Below are positions 7,089 to 15,489 of a stretch of 36,121 bases of DNA, piece after piece (positions within the stretch are counted from its first letter, which is position 1; each line of letters starts with the position of its first letter). Under the pieces are notes generated by a model, which did no database searches, had not been told where the DNA came from, and was given only the letters and a program-made list of their open reading frames with translations. This stretch comes from Oscillospiraceae bacterium. GTDB lineage: Bacteria; Bacillota; Clostridia; Oscillospirales; Oscillospiraceae. The stretch is taken from assembly GCA_902795195.1 (NCBI GenBank), contig CADBKF010000018.1, forward strand, positions 1-36,121, given 5' to 3'. The position numbers were made by a program, and so were the translations under genes.

Positions 7089-8084
7089 ATGGAACAGAAA
7101 ATCGAAGCGAAAACCCGGAAGGCGCCTTCCAAAATCGACGCAAGGCTGATCGGCAGCCTCGCCCCCGTCGCCGGCCTGGTGCTGGTGGTCGTGGTGTTTT
7201 CCATTCTGACAAAGGGTGCGCTGCTGTCCGCCTCCAATCTGCAGGCGCTGGCGAGCTCGGTCATTACCACCGCCATGTGCGCCATCGGCGCGGTGTTTGT
7301 CTTTGGCGCGGGATATTTTGACATGTCCATGGGCGGCAGCCTCTGCATCGCCGCGGTGCTGGGCGCCAAGGTGATGATCGCCTCCGGAAGCTATTTCCTG
7401 GGCTTTGTGGTCATCCTGGCGATCTCCATGGTGCTGGCAATCATCAAGGGCCTGCTGGCCTCCTACGTCAACATCCCCTTCTTCATCTTCACCATCATTC
7501 TCTCGTCGATCTTTTCGGCTGTCGTGCTGGTGATCATGGGCAGCGAGACGACGATTTCCCTGGCCTCTGCAGCCAAGGCCATGCGCTCGTTCAGCTTCGC
7601 CGAGATCTCCGTCATCAGCGTGATCGTGCTGGCGCTGTTCTTCGGCTTCTGCCTGGTGATGTTCAACTATACGCCGCTGGGCGTCAAGGCCAAGAACATG
7701 GGCGGCAACATCATCTCCGCCCGGCAGAGCGGCATCAACACCACCAGCACCACGCTCACCGTGTTTCTCATGGGCGGGCTTGGCGTGGCCCTGGCGGCCC
7801 TGCTGCTGCTCATGCGGACCCGCACGGCGGACGCCTCGATGGGCGGCACCTTGGGTACAGATGTCATGGTTGCGCTGGTTCTGGGCGGCATGCCGCTCTC
7901 CGGCGGCCCCCGCAGCAAGATCAGCGCCGGCCTCATCGGCGCCGTGACCATCACGTTCCTCAACAGCGGCCTTGCCATCATGGGCCTTACCACCGGTCAG
8001 ATCCAGGCGACCCGCGGCGTGGTGTTCATCATCGTGGTGCTGGTGAGCTCGCTGAGCTACCGTGGAAAGCTGCTGCCGCGCTAA
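7089..8084 (+). CDS. sugar ABC transporter permease (RbsC type), first of two
   Basis: A 331-residue hydrophobic protein with about ten predicted membrane helices and the BPD_transp_2/RbsC signature layout: an N-terminal cytoplasmic stretch, AIGAVFVFGAGYFDMSMGGSL (the FDLSVG-like motif that lines the path), ARQSGINTTS (cytoplasmic coupling-region motif), and LVLGGMPLSGGPRSKISAGLIG near the C-terminus. GAGGGAGG lies just before the ATG, 13 bases after the ATPase stop. It should pair with the second permease at 9414 as a heterodimer, since the operon has two different permease genes. Confidence 0.9.
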   Translation: MEQKIEAKTRKAPSKIDARLIGSLAPVAGLVLVVVVFSILTKGALLSASNLQALASSVITTAMCAIGAVFVFGAGYFDMSMGGSLCIAAVLGAKVMIASGSYFLGFVVILAISMVLAIIKGLLASYVNIPFFIFTIILSSIFSAVVLVIMGSETTISLASAAKAMRSFSFAEISVISVIVLALFFGFCLVMFNYTPLGVKAKNMGGNIISARQSGINTTSTTLTVFLMGGLGVALAALLLLMRTRTADASMGGTLGTDVMVALVLGGMPLSGGPRSKISAGLIGAVTITFLNSGLAIMGLTTGQIQATRGVVFIIVVLVSSLSYRGKLLPR

Positions 8085-8146
8085 GGTTCGTCGATCGCGC
8101 CACCTTGGGGCGTATCAAAATAAAAGAATTATCTGGAGGATTGAAC

Positions 8147-9370
8147 ATGAAAAAAGCACTTGCACTCATTTTGGTACTGGCCTTGTGCCTGTGCCTGTTT
8201 GCCGGCTGCGCGAACAACGGTGCGGCGAGCGGCGGTTCCGAAAACGCAGCAGCCAACGCTGAGAACAACGCAGCAACCAACGCCGAAGCCGCCTCCGGCT
8301 ATGCGCTGGACAAGTCCTGGCCCGCCGAGAAGGTCAAGATCGGCGTGATCGCCTTCGACACCACCGACGAGAGCTTCATGGGCGTCATGGAGTACTACAA
8401 CTACCTGGCGCAGTATTACAACGTCGAGTTCACGGTCTCCGAGGCCATCCAGTCCGCCGAGCATGAGTTCCAGTTCATCGACAGCTGTGCAGCCGCCGGC
8501 TGCAAGGGCATCATCGCCTACTACAACGTGGCAGGCGCCGAATCCATCAAGCACTGCACCGACCAGGGCATGTACTACTGGGGCATGGCCGAGTTCTATG
8601 AGTCCGTGAAGGACGATCCCCACTTTGTCGGCGGCTACACCTTCAGCAATCCCGACGATCCCGACGCCAAGAACGGCGACTACATGGGCGGCTATGAGCT
8701 GGGCCTCACCATGGGCAACGCCGGTCTCAAGCACATCGCCTTCTGCAACGGCGGCGCTTCCTTCGGCGTGCAGATGTTCATTGACCGTCAGCAGGGCTTC
8801 TTCGACGGCATCGCCGCCGCCCAGGCTGCCGGCTCCGAGACCCAGTTCGACCCCGCTGTCGACGTGATCGAGGGCTTCCCCGACGAGGCCTACTTCGCAG
8901 CCCAGGCTGCCTTCTTCTCCGCAGACTATGACGGCGTTGTGGTTTCCTTCGACGCCTTCACCTGGTTCCAGCCCATCATCGAGTCCGGCAAGGACATCAA
9001 GGTCGGCTGCATCGGCACGGTCAGCGAGACCTACAAGTCCTTCGTGGACAACGGCACCGTCATCGCGCTGGTCTATGACTGCCCCGAGATCGTCTTCGGC
9101 TCCGCCTTTGCAGATCTTATGAATGCCATCACCGGCCATGAGGACCTCACCCGCACTGCCGACGGCCTGGCTCTGCTCAATCCGACCCAGCGCTGGACCC
9201 TCAGCGGCGCCGACGACTTCAACGCCGTCTACGAAAAGCATATCAACGACGAGTCCTTCTTTGTCACTGCCGAGCAGATGGCAACGATTCTCGGCGATCT
9301 GAACGAGAGCGCCACCAGAGACGATGTGTGCGCGATGTTCAACAAGTCCCTGGACGACTGCCTCAAGTAA
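8147..9370 (+). CDS. sugar ABC transporter substrate-binding lipoprotein
   Basis: A 407-residue protein. A classical lipoprotein signal (KKALALILVLALCLC then LFAGC, lipid-anchored Cys21) is followed by an Ala/Asn-rich linker and a type I periplasmic binding fold (KVKIGVIAFDTTDESFMGVMEY...CAAAGCKGIIAYYN...HIAFCNGGASFG). It captures the sugar outside the cell and delivers it to the permeases. The ATG at 8147 follows CTGGAGGATTGAAC. The gene lies between the two permease genes, an unusual order that implies one transcript. The exact ligand cannot be read; the rhamnosidase and GH43 genes nearby suggest a deoxyhexose, pentose or short oligosaccharide. Confidence 0.88.
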   Translation: MKKALALILVLALCLCLFAGCANNGAASGGSENAAANAENNAATNAEAASGYALDKSWPAEKVKIGVIAFDTTDESFMGVMEYYNYLAQYYNVEFTVSEAIQSAEHEFQFIDSCAAAGCKGIIAYYNVAGAESIKHCTDQGMYYWGMAEFYESVKDDPHFVGGYTFSNPDDPDAKNGDYMGGYELGLTMGNAGLKHIAFCNGGASFGVQMFIDRQQGFFDGIAAAQAAGSETQFDPAVDVIEGFPDEAYFAAQAAFFSADYDGVVVSFDAFTWFQPIIESGKDIKVGCIGTVSETYKSFVDNGTVIALVYDCPEIVFGSAFADLMNAITGHEDLTRTADGLALLNPTQRWTLSGADDFNAVYEKHINDESFFVTAEQMATILGDLNESATRDDVCAMFNKSLDDCLK

Positions 9371-9413
9371 CCCCGGCCACGGGCCCACACCAAACGTTTG
9401 GAGATGATGCGTA

Positions 9414-10418
9414 ATGAAACTCGCAAAAATCGGAAAAAATATCGGGATGACGCTGGTGCTTCCAGCGGCCGTGTATCTGTTCTTCCTGCTTCTGTGCAAC
9501 GCCACAGGGCATACCGGCTTCGGTGTGGGCAATGACCTGATCACCATCATCTATAACGCGGTCTACGCGGGATTGGTGGCGCAGGCCATGGCAATCAACG
9601 TCACCACCGGCCGCTTTGACTACGCCATCGGCGCGGAGCTGGTGCTGGCAACGATCCTCGGCGGCAACCTGGCAAATACGCTCGGCTGGGGCCCGATCGG
9701 CCTGCTGCTGTGCGTGGTGCTTATCGCGGCGGCGATCGGCGCGATCTCCGGCCTGGTCTATACGGCGCTCAAGCTGCCCCCCATGGTGGTGTCTGTCGGC
9801 CTTGCCATGATTTACGAGGCGGTCGCCTTCATGTACAACAAGGCCAAGGGCGTGTGCCTGATCGGCAATCCCATGCTGGTCTTTGCCAAGACGGGCATGA
9901 GCCTGATCCTCACGGTGGTCGTGCTGGCGGTGCTGGTGGTGATCTATGACTATACAAAGATCGGTTACAATCGCCGGGCCCTCCAGGGCGGTCAGAAGAT
10001 CGCAGTGGATGTCGGCATCAACGAAAAGCGCAACGCGGTGTATTGCTACGTCATCGCGGGCGTGATGATGGGCCTGGCGGGCTGCATGTACCTGAGCAAG
10101 AACGGCGTTGTCGCGCCGGAAACCGGGCTTGGCTCCGCCTCCTACTTCATGAGCGCCTTCCTGCCCATGTTCATCGGCGGCATTTTCGCAAAATACTCGT
10201 CTTATCCCGTCGCGATCTTCATGGGCGCAGTGGTGCAGGCCATCATCACCTCCGGCCTGCAGAAGCTGGGCGTCAGCAACTCCCTGCAGACGGTGCTCAA
10301 CGGCATGATCGTCTGCGCGTTCCTGATCTATTCCTCCAACAGCTACAAGCTGGTCGAGGCGCAGCTCTTCCGGGAAAAGCTGGCAAAGGCAAAAGCCGCA
10401 CGGCAGGCAGCCCTATAA
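9414..10418 (+). CDS. sugar ABC transporter permease (RbsC type), second of two
   Basis: A 334-residue membrane protein with the same BPD_transp_2 fold as the gene at 7089, but clearly diverged from it. It has TTGRFDYAIGAELVLATILGGN (the FDLSVG-equivalent), NRRALQGGQKIAVDVGINEKR (cytoplasmic coupling region) and LPMFIGGIFAKYSSYPVAIFMG near the C-terminus. The presence of both genes implies a heterodimeric channel. It starts with ATG shortly after TTGGAGATGATG. It is the last transporter gene; a REP-like hairpin separates it from the rhamnosidase gene. Confidence 0.88.
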   Translation: MKLAKIGKNIGMTLVLPAAVYLFFLLLCNATGHTGFGVGNDLITIIYNAVYAGLVAQAMAINVTTGRFDYAIGAELVLATILGGNLANTLGWGPIGLLLCVVLIAAAIGAISGLVYTALKLPPMVVSVGLAMIYEAVAFMYNKAKGVCLIGNPMLVFAKTGMSLILTVVVLAVLVVIYDYTKIGYNRRALQGGQKIAVDVGINEKRNAVYCYVIAGVMMGLAGCMYLSKNGVVAPETGLGSASYFMSAFLPMFIGGIFAKYSSYPVAIFMGAVVQAIITSGLQKLGVSNSLQTVLNGMIVCAFLIYSSNSYKLVEAQLFREKLAKAKAARQAAL

Positions 10419-10452
10419 CGCACGACTGGAAAGGGCCTGTTGCAAAATGCTT

Positions 10453-10547
10453 TGTCATTTCGAGCGAAGCGAGAAATCCGTTTCTATTTCACACTTTTTC
10501 ACGTGAAAAGTACGGATTTCTCGGTCGCAAGCTCCCTCGAAATGACA
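10453..10547. repeat. REP/MITE-like imperfect palindrome between transporter and rhamnosidase genes
   Basis: TGTCATTTCGAG (10453-10464) pairs with CTCGAAATGACA (10536-10547), and GAGAAATCCG (10471-10480) with CGGATTTCTC (10513-10522). At the centre TTTTCACGTGAAAA (10496-10509) is itself a palindrome. The whole forms a hairpin of about 95 bases. Sequences of this kind recur between genes in gut clostridia. In the transcript it could shield the upstream transporter message or lower downstream expression. Confidence 0.7.
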
Positions 10548-10583
10548 GGTTTCTTATCTCTCTTGAGCGGAGGAACATGACAT

Positions 10584-12827
10584 ATGCTGCACTCTGACAT
10601 CTGGATCACCGACGGCACCGGGTCTCCCTTTTACGCCCGGCGCCGGATCGTCCTGACCCAGGCGATCCGTCACGCCGAGGCGAAGGTCTGCGGTCTCGGA
10701 CAGTTTGTATTTCATATGAACGGAACAAAGATCGGGGACCACGAGTTGGACCCCGGCTGGACAGAATACGACAAATACATTCAATATGTGACCTTCGACG
10801 TGACGAAGGCGCTCCACCCCGGCGAGAATGTCCTCGGCGCGGAGGTAGGAAACGGCTGGTATCTGAAAAACGACGAGCACTATACCTTCTCCTTCCCCGC
10901 GTTCATGCCGCCGAACCCGAATCCTTACCGTCCCTTCGGCAAGAGCCTCGTTCTCGCGCTGGAGCTCACGGTGACCTACGCTGACGGCAGCACCGAAGCC
11001 TTCCTCACGGACGGGGACTGGAAAACTGCACCCCATGAAATCACCCAATCCAACGTCTACGGCTCGGAGACCTTTGACGGTGCCCTGCGGCAGTCCGGCT
11101 GGGACGCGCCCGGCTTTGACGACGCCGCCTGGGCGAAGGCAAAGCGGGTTTCTCCGGAGGACGCACCCAAGGGTGTACTGACAGAGCAGACCCAGCCGCC
11201 CATCCGGGTGATCCGCAGCTACAAGGGAACGTATCTGCACACGGTTCACGGACGGGCAATCTATGACTTCGGCCAGAACATGTCCGGCATTCTGGAGTTC
11301 ACCGCAGAGGGAACGCCCGGCGGGGTGCTGCGCATCTATCCGGCGGAAAAGCTGGACCCGGAAGGCGACGCGGACCAGATGGCAAAGGGCTGGGCCAGGG
11401 TGGACACGGTCGTCACCGCCCGCCTCGGTCCGGCGGAGGGCCCCCAGCGATTTCGCATGAAGTTCACCTACTTTGCCGGGCGCTACGCCGCGGTGGAGAC
11501 GGAGAACGCCGAGCTCCTGGAGCTGACTGCCCACGCCATCACCAGTGCCTGGAAGCGCGCCGGCAGCTTTACCTGCGACGATGAACGTTACAACCGGATC
11601 TACGACATGATCGAAAAGACGGTCGAGGCGAATCTTCTCAGCGTCCACACGGACTGCCCCACCATCGAGCGCTTCGCCTGGCAGGAACCGAACCATCTGA
11701 TGGCGCCGTCCATCTTCTACATGAAGGACGGAAAGGCGCTGTGGGAAAAGTTTCTGACCGATCTGCGCCTGGCGCAGCACACGGCGGAGGACGCTTTCCT
11801 GGACTATGAGGGCAAGCCCTTCTATCCAGGCGCGGGGCTTGTGCCGTCGCAGGCGCCCTGCTATGTCCACAACGTGCTGCCAGTGCCCGGCATGGGCAGC
11901 TTTTACGACATTATCCCTTGGGGCAGCACCATCATCCTCGGGACCTGGTGGCACGACCTGTTCTACGGAGATATCAAGGTCGTGCGGGACAACTTCGACG
12001 CCGGACTGCGCTATCTGGAGTATCTGAAAACGAAGCAAAACAAGGACGGCTTTCTCAACCACGGTCTGGGCGACTGGGGCAACCCGGAGGGCCAGCTGGC
12101 CAGGGAAAACATCGAAACCGCCTTCCTGTATGCCGACGCCGTGACCCTGCAAAAGCTGGCGCTTCGTCTGGGCGAAGCCGCCCAGGCGGAAAAGCTGGGA
12201 GCGTTTGCGGAGCAGGTGCGCGAGAATTACAACGAGAAGCTTCTGGTGTACAACGACGATCTGGGCTGCTGGTGTTACCGGGCGTTTGACCGTCCCGACG
12301 AGCTGGTGATCACCCAGGCGGCCCAGGCGCTGCCGCTCTACTGGGGCATGGTGCCGCCGGAGCGGGAGGCGGACGTGGTCAAAGCCTTCCGCGCCGCGCT
12401 GGAGGAAAAGGGCGCGTTCGTGTCCGGGGAGATCGGTCTGCCCTACATCATCCAGACCGCCCGCAAATACGGCATGAACGAGCTGATCTGCCGCTTCCTT
12501 CTGCGTCCGACCCACCCGTCGTACTACGCCTTTGTGCTCGATGGCGAGACCACCCTCGGCGAGTACTGGGAGACCAACCCGCGCAGCCACTGCCATGACA
12601 TGATGGGCCACATCATCGAATGGTATTACAACGGCATCGCTGGCATCCGGCCCGCCGCGCCGGGCTTCCGGAAGGTCGAGATCGACCCGTACCTTCCTCA
12701 AACCATGAACCGCTTTGACTGCAGCTATGAAACGCCGCTGGGCACGATCCGGGTCGCGGGCAGACGTGAAGCAGACGGCAAGCCAGTCTTTGAGATCGAG
12801 ATCCCGGACGGGATCGAACGAGTATAA
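10584..12827 (+). CDS. alpha-L-rhamnosidase, glycoside hydrolase family 78
   Basis: A 747-residue, probably cytoplasmic protein. Order: N-terminal beta-sandwich (CGLGQFVFHMNGTKIGDHEL, GNGWYLKN), the IYDFGQNMSG motif near residue 230, an (alpha/alpha)6 catalytic domain, and a C-terminal beta domain (GIAGIRPAAPGFRKVEIDP). The catalytic block is HTDCPTIERFAWQEP near residue 357: the Asp and the Glu of the family motif are kept, but the third acidic position (Asp in WTGD of typical members) is changed. The second Glu region is TTLGEYWE with Glu at about 660. It hydrolyses terminal alpha-L-rhamnose from glycans or plant glycosides. It lies downstream of the ABC transporter in the same direction, with GCGGAGG 10 bases before the ATG. 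It is the working counterpart of the dead GH78 at 2816. Confidence 0.87.
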   Translation: MLHSDIWITDGTGSPFYARRRIVLTQAIRHAEAKVCGLGQFVFHMNGTKIGDHELDPGWTEYDKYIQYVTFDVTKALHPGENVLGAEVGNGWYLKNDEHYTFSFPAFMPPNPNPYRPFGKSLVLALELTVTYADGSTEAFLTDGDWKTAPHEITQSNVYGSETFDGALRQSGWDAPGFDDAAWAKAKRVSPEDAPKGVLTEQTQPPIRVIRSYKGTYLHTVHGRAIYDFGQNMSGILEFTAEGTPGGVLRIYPAEKLDPEGDADQMAKGWARVDTVVTARLGPAEGPQRFRMKFTYFAGRYAAVETENAELLELTAHAITSAWKRAGSFTCDDERYNRIYDMIEKTVEANLLSVHTDCPTIERFAWQEPNHLMAPSIFYMKDGKALWEKFLTDLRLAQHTAEDAFLDYEGKPFYPGAGLVPSQAPCYVHNVLPVPGMGSFYDIIPWGSTIILGTWWHDLFYGDIKVVRDNFDAGLRYLEYLKTKQNKDGFLNHGLGDWGNPEGQLARENIETAFLYADAVTLQKLALRLGEAAQAEKLGAFAEQVRENYNEKLLVYNDDLGCWCYRAFDRPDELVITQAAQALPLYWGMVPPEREADVVKAFRAALEEKGAFVSGEIGLPYIIQTARKYGMNELICRFLLRPTHPSYYAFVLDGETTLGEYWETNPRSHCHDMMGHIIEWYYNGIAGIRPAAPGFRKVEIDPYLPQTMNRFDCSYETPLGTIRVAGRREADGKPVFEIEIPDGIERV

Positions 12828-12840
12828 CGAAAATAAGTAG

Positions 12841-13464
12841 ATGATGCAGAAGCGGCTGGTCCCAAACAGTGAGAGCTTTGACAGCAGCTTTGTGTTCACC
12901 GGCGTGCAGATTGGCAAGCGCAGCGCCTTCGGCAGTTGGAAGGCGCCGGACAACGGCAAGCCCCTGCTGTATTCCTCCCTCGGCACTGCCTTCAACAACT
13001 GGCCGGAATATTATCCGATCCTGTTCGACGCGGTGCGGGACCTGGACATCAACGTCTTCGCGGCGCTGGGCTCTGTGGACCCCGACACGCTGAATGATGT
13101 GCCCGCCAATGTGGAGCTGCGCAAAATGGTGCCGCAGCTGGATATCCTGTCTCAGGCCTCGGTGTTCATCACCCACGCGGGCATGGGTGGAACCGGAGAG
13201 GCGATCTATTACGGCGTGCCGATGATCGCCATTCCGCAGATGGACGAACAGGCGATCACCGCCGGGGTCATTGAGAAAAACGGCCTCGGCCTGGCCTTCC
13301 CCGACAAACAGAAGATCACAGCCGCAAGCCTGCGGCAGGCAATTGAAATGATTCTGCACGACCCTTCCTACCGGAACACGGCCAAAGCGTTCAGCGAGGA
13401 TATGAGGTCTCTGGGCGGTGCAAAGGCAACGACGGATGCAATCCTTCGTTTCCTGCACGGCTGA
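12841..13464 (+). pseudogene. MGT-type GT1 glycosyltransferase, C-terminal half only
   Basis: 207 residues corresponding to the second half of macrolide-glycosyltransferase-type enzymes: ESFDSSFVFTGVQIG, LLYSSLGTAFNN, then the nucleotide-sugar signature THAGMGGTGEAIYYGVPMIAIP and QMDEQ. About 190 N-terminal residues of the acceptor-binding domain are missing. In-frame stops sit immediately upstream (TAA, TAG), and no Shine-Dalgarno precedes the ATG pair. It begins only 13 bases after the rhamnosidase stop. It cannot form a complete two-domain enzyme and is best treated as a remnant. Confidence 0.8.
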
Positions 13465-13494
13465 GCCGAAGCTCCGCGTATAGAAGCCTGAGGG

Positions 13495-14020
13495 CTATCC
13501 TGATCAAATTCCATGGTGCCGAGGTACTTGCCTGTACTGTCCCGAACTGCCATGTGGTTCACCAGCATGATGTGACCGTCCTTTTCCACCCAGACCGGCA
13601 GCCGATCCCGGCGTCCTGCCCGAAAGGCCTCGATGATGGTGTGAACCATCGGCTCGATCTTCGGCGGATGGCAGGAGAACACGTCCCAGTCAAGGGCCAT
13701 GCCGGGCCGTTTGAATACCTTGGGGCCTTCGTTGAAGTAACGGTTGGTGTTTTCGGTGTCGATAAAGCTGATTTCCGCGGGGATCGTGTTGAGCATGACG
13801 GCAAGCTGCGCCACGCTCATGTGTCCGCCGGGCATGACCACCTCGCCGTCAGCCAAGGCGGTGTTTTCAGCAGCGGGGCCGCCTTCTGCCGCTGCCCAAG
13901 CCTCACGCTTCTCGCGCGGCGGCAATCCGTTCGGACAGGGATTCATTTTCCCTTGTCAGCGTGTCCAGCGGATGCCCGGGTGTGGCACAGAGGACGGCAG
14001 CCCGTTCGTTTTTGCCCCAA
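13495..14020 (-). pseudogene. DUF438/hemerythrin/PAS-domain protein remnant
   Basis: Leftward, one frame near 14015-13915 reads ATPGHPLDTLTREN, the start of the hemerythrin-like part of DUF438 proteins. The next frame (about 13890-13497) reads GEVVMPGGHMSVAQL, then AEISFIDTENTNRYFNEGP, VFSCHPPK and MAVRDSTGKYLGTMEF, which is the C-terminal PAS domain of the same family. A frameshift near 13915 and loss of most of the hemerythrin segment separate them. The C-terminus ends near 13497, at the junction with the antisense glycosyltransferase remnant. Intact members are heme- or iron-linked sensory proteins of about 400 residues; this one is inactive. Confidence 0.7.
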
Positions 14021-14290
14021 TCATACACACAAATCCTCGAATTGTCTGCTGCCGCAGCAACATTCCATCAGAGATTTCGGTGGTTCTGCCCCCCTGCAGC
14101 CGAATCGGAACAAGGACATGATGTTCTGTGGATCATAAAAATGCGGTGCAGATACTTTTGTTTTCCATAAAAGTCCCTTATGAGGTTTTTTGCAGCGAAT
14201 GCCTGTGATTTGCCCACAATTGAAAAAATGTTAGAACTGCGTTAGAACAGCCGTAAAAATTTACGAAAATCCGAAGCTCAAATAAACAAA
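14021..14290. other. gene-free AT-rich stretch beside the tRNA gene
   Basis: No supported gene is seen. The stretch becomes AT-rich towards the tRNA and contains the short direct repeat GTTAGAAC twice at about 14230-14250. Remnants continuing from the DUF438 pseudogene may reach into its right part, but nothing can be assigned. Confidence 0.4.
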
Positions 14291-14291
14291 A

Positions 14292-14336
14292 AAAGTTCCG
14301 AAAACTACTGAAAATCAAGTAATTTTCGGAACTTTT
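14292..14336 (-). terminator. rho-independent terminator of tRNA-Leu
   Basis: AAAGTTCCGAAAA (14292-14304) and TTTTCGGAACTTT (14323-14335) form a 13-base stem. On the leftward strand it is followed by a T-run. It begins a few bases after the encoded CCA end of the tRNA. Confidence 0.85.
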
Positions 14337-14338
14337 AT

Positions 14339-14426
14339 TGGTGCGCGAGGCGGGAGTTGAACCCGCACGTCCGGAGTGGACACTAGAACCTGAATCTAGC
14401 GAGTCTGCCAATTCCACCACTCGCGC
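14339..14426 (-). tRNA. tRNA-Leu, anticodon CAG
   Basis: The leftward strand shows the acceptor stem GCGCGAG (14420-14426) pairing with CTCGCGC (14343-14349), discriminator A, and an encoded CCA at 14339-14341. The anticodon stem CTAGA/TCTAG surrounds the loop TTCAGGT, giving anticodon CAG. A long variable arm (class II) and the T-loop GTTCAACTC are present. It decodes CUG leucine codons, which are frequent in the surrounding GC-rich genes. Confidence 0.95.
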
Positions 14427-14445
14427 GTCTTGCGACTGCTCAAAT

Positions 14446-14474
14446 AAGATAGCACAATTCGGCGGAAAAGTCAA
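14446..14474 (-). promoter_or_regulatory. promoter of the tRNA-Leu gene
   Basis: Read leftward, TTGACT (14469-14474) and TATCTT (14446-14451) are separated by 17 bases. The -10 box ends about 20 bases before the tRNA 5' end. Confidence 0.7.
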
Positions 14475-14604
14475 CAACTTTTTTCGGTTTTGTGGAAAGT
14501 TTTTTGTCGGCGCATTTGAAGTTTTAGGTAAGTTCTCTCTGTGGGGCTTGGGCCAGGTTTACGGGAGAGGATCAACGGCCCGCCCAAAGCCCGGAAAAGA
14601 GGAA

Positions 14605-14643
14605 CGGATTGCCACGCCAGTGTGCGCACTGGCTCGCAATGAC
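14605..14643. repeat. REP-like hairpin, copy 1
   Basis: GGATTGCCAC, then GCCAGTGTGCGCACTGGC (14616-14633, a perfect palindrome), then TCGCAATGACA. The outer ATTGC/GCAAT pairs extend the stem. A second copy with the same flank lies at 20242-20281. It merges into the tandem array that follows. Confidence 0.8.
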
Positions 14644-15035
14644 AGGCTTGGGGGCTTTTTCCGTATTTCCGGGTGCTTCCTGCATCGAGGTGCTTTTTGA
14701 CACGCTGCCACTGGCCGGATGATGCGGTCACCGGCTCGCAATGACAGGCTTGGGGGCTTTTCCGTTTTTTCGGGTGCTTACCGCATCGAGGTGCTTTTTG
14801 ACACGCTGCCACCGGCCGGATGATGCGGTCACCGGCTCGCAATGATAGGCTTTGGGGCTTTTCCGTTTTTTCGGGTGCTTCCTGCATCGGGAACCTTTTT
14901 TGACGTGCTGCCGCCGACCGGGTGGCGCGGTCACCGGCTCACAATGACAGGCTTGGGGGCTTTTCCGTTTTTCCGGGTGCTTCCTGCATCGGGAAGCTTT
15001 TTTGACGCGCTGCCACCGGCCGGGTGGCGCGGGCC
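14631..15035. repeat. tandem array with a period of about 101 bp, about four units
   Basis: GGCTCGCAATGACAGGCTTG (the last with one change) recurs at 14631, 14733, 14834 and 14936, spacings of 102, 101 and 102 bases. Each unit continues with a GGGGCTTTTCCGTTTTTCGG-like part, a GGTGCTTCCTGCATCG part, a short T-run and a TGCCACCGGCCGG hairpin part. Reading frames that cross the array repeat the same peptide and are not genes. The last unit decays near 15030, and nothing else is seen up to the stop of the gene at 15118. Confidence 0.9.
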
Positions 15036-15117
15036 TTCTCGGCGGCGGCTGCTTCTTCCGTATGTCGATTCATGGAAGCGGTAAATGCGGGCCACCGGCC
15101 GGCGGGCAGGGTGCTTC

Positions 15118-15489
15118 TCAGTACGTCGAAGCGCGGGAGCTGGTGAATTTCCAGCGGCCGTCTTCCTTGCGCAGGGTGAAATCGCCCTGTAGGCGCCAGC
15201 CGCGTTTCCTGCCGCCGTAGACGGCCGCCAGCACCCGGCTTCTGCCAATCATCGTCGCCTGATCTCCGTTCAGGCTGACCTCGATGCTCTCGTGCTCTGC
15301 CGCGTAATAGTTGAAGGTGCCGTCCAGCAGGCCCCGCAGAAACGCCTCGGCGGACTGCCGCAGGCCGGTCATATGCAGCAGATAGTAGTCCTCCGCCATC
15401 AGGCGGCGCAGGCCGTCTGCGTCCTTGGCGATCATGCAGCGCCAGTATTCCCGGTACATCTCCCGGATGCGCTCGATGTCGGCCGTCAT
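15118..15489 (-). CDS. NTF2-like (SnoaL/DUF4440-type) small protein
   Basis: A 123-residue protein with the cone-shaped NTF2-like pattern: an N-terminal helix (RIREMYREYWRCMIAKDADGL), the LMAEDYYLLHMTG stretch, a middle strand set (EVSLNGDQATMIGRSRVLAAVYGG), and a C-terminal DFTLRKEDGRWKFTSSRAST strand pair. The family includes small-molecule isomerases, hydrolases and pure binding proteins, so function cannot be assigned. The ATG overlaps the upstream acetyltransferase stop (ATGA at 15486-15489), which implies translational coupling in the flavodoxin operon. Confidence 0.75.
   Translation of the reverse strand: MTADIERIREMYREYWRCMIAKDADGLRRLMAEDYYLLHMTGLRQSAEAFLRGLLDGTFNYYAAEHESIEVSLNGDQATMIGRSRVLAAVYGGRKRGWRLQGDFTLRKEDGRWKFTSSRASTY

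Noticed and set aside
8129-9550. Long leftward frame antisense to the binding-protein gene
   Set aside because: It is a shadow frame caused by GC-rich codon bias; the plus strand encodes a clear lipoprotein with a ribosome binding site.
10554-12998. 814-codon leftward frame
   Set aside because: Antisense to an unmistakable GH78 gene; its composition is typical of a shadow and no domain is recognised.
13368-13500. C-terminal part of the DUF438-like leftward frame
   Set aside because: Beyond the GTMEF motif the frame is merely antisense to the glycosyltransferase remnant, so the protein homology ends near 13497.
14230-14426. Integration site of a mobile element at tRNA-Leu
   Set aside because: GTTAGAAC is repeated nearby, but no integrase gene and no duplicated tRNA 3' end were found, so an att site is not supported.
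14471-14887. Leftward reading frames across the tandem repeats
   Set aside because: The peptide simply repeats with the 101-bp DNA period (CHCEPVTASSG-like blocks), has no ribosome binding site, and opens in several frames. It is repeat-derived, not a gene.
14605-15035. CRISPR array
   Set aside because: Units are similar along their full length with no unique spacers between short repeats, and there are no cas genes. This is a tandem repeat.
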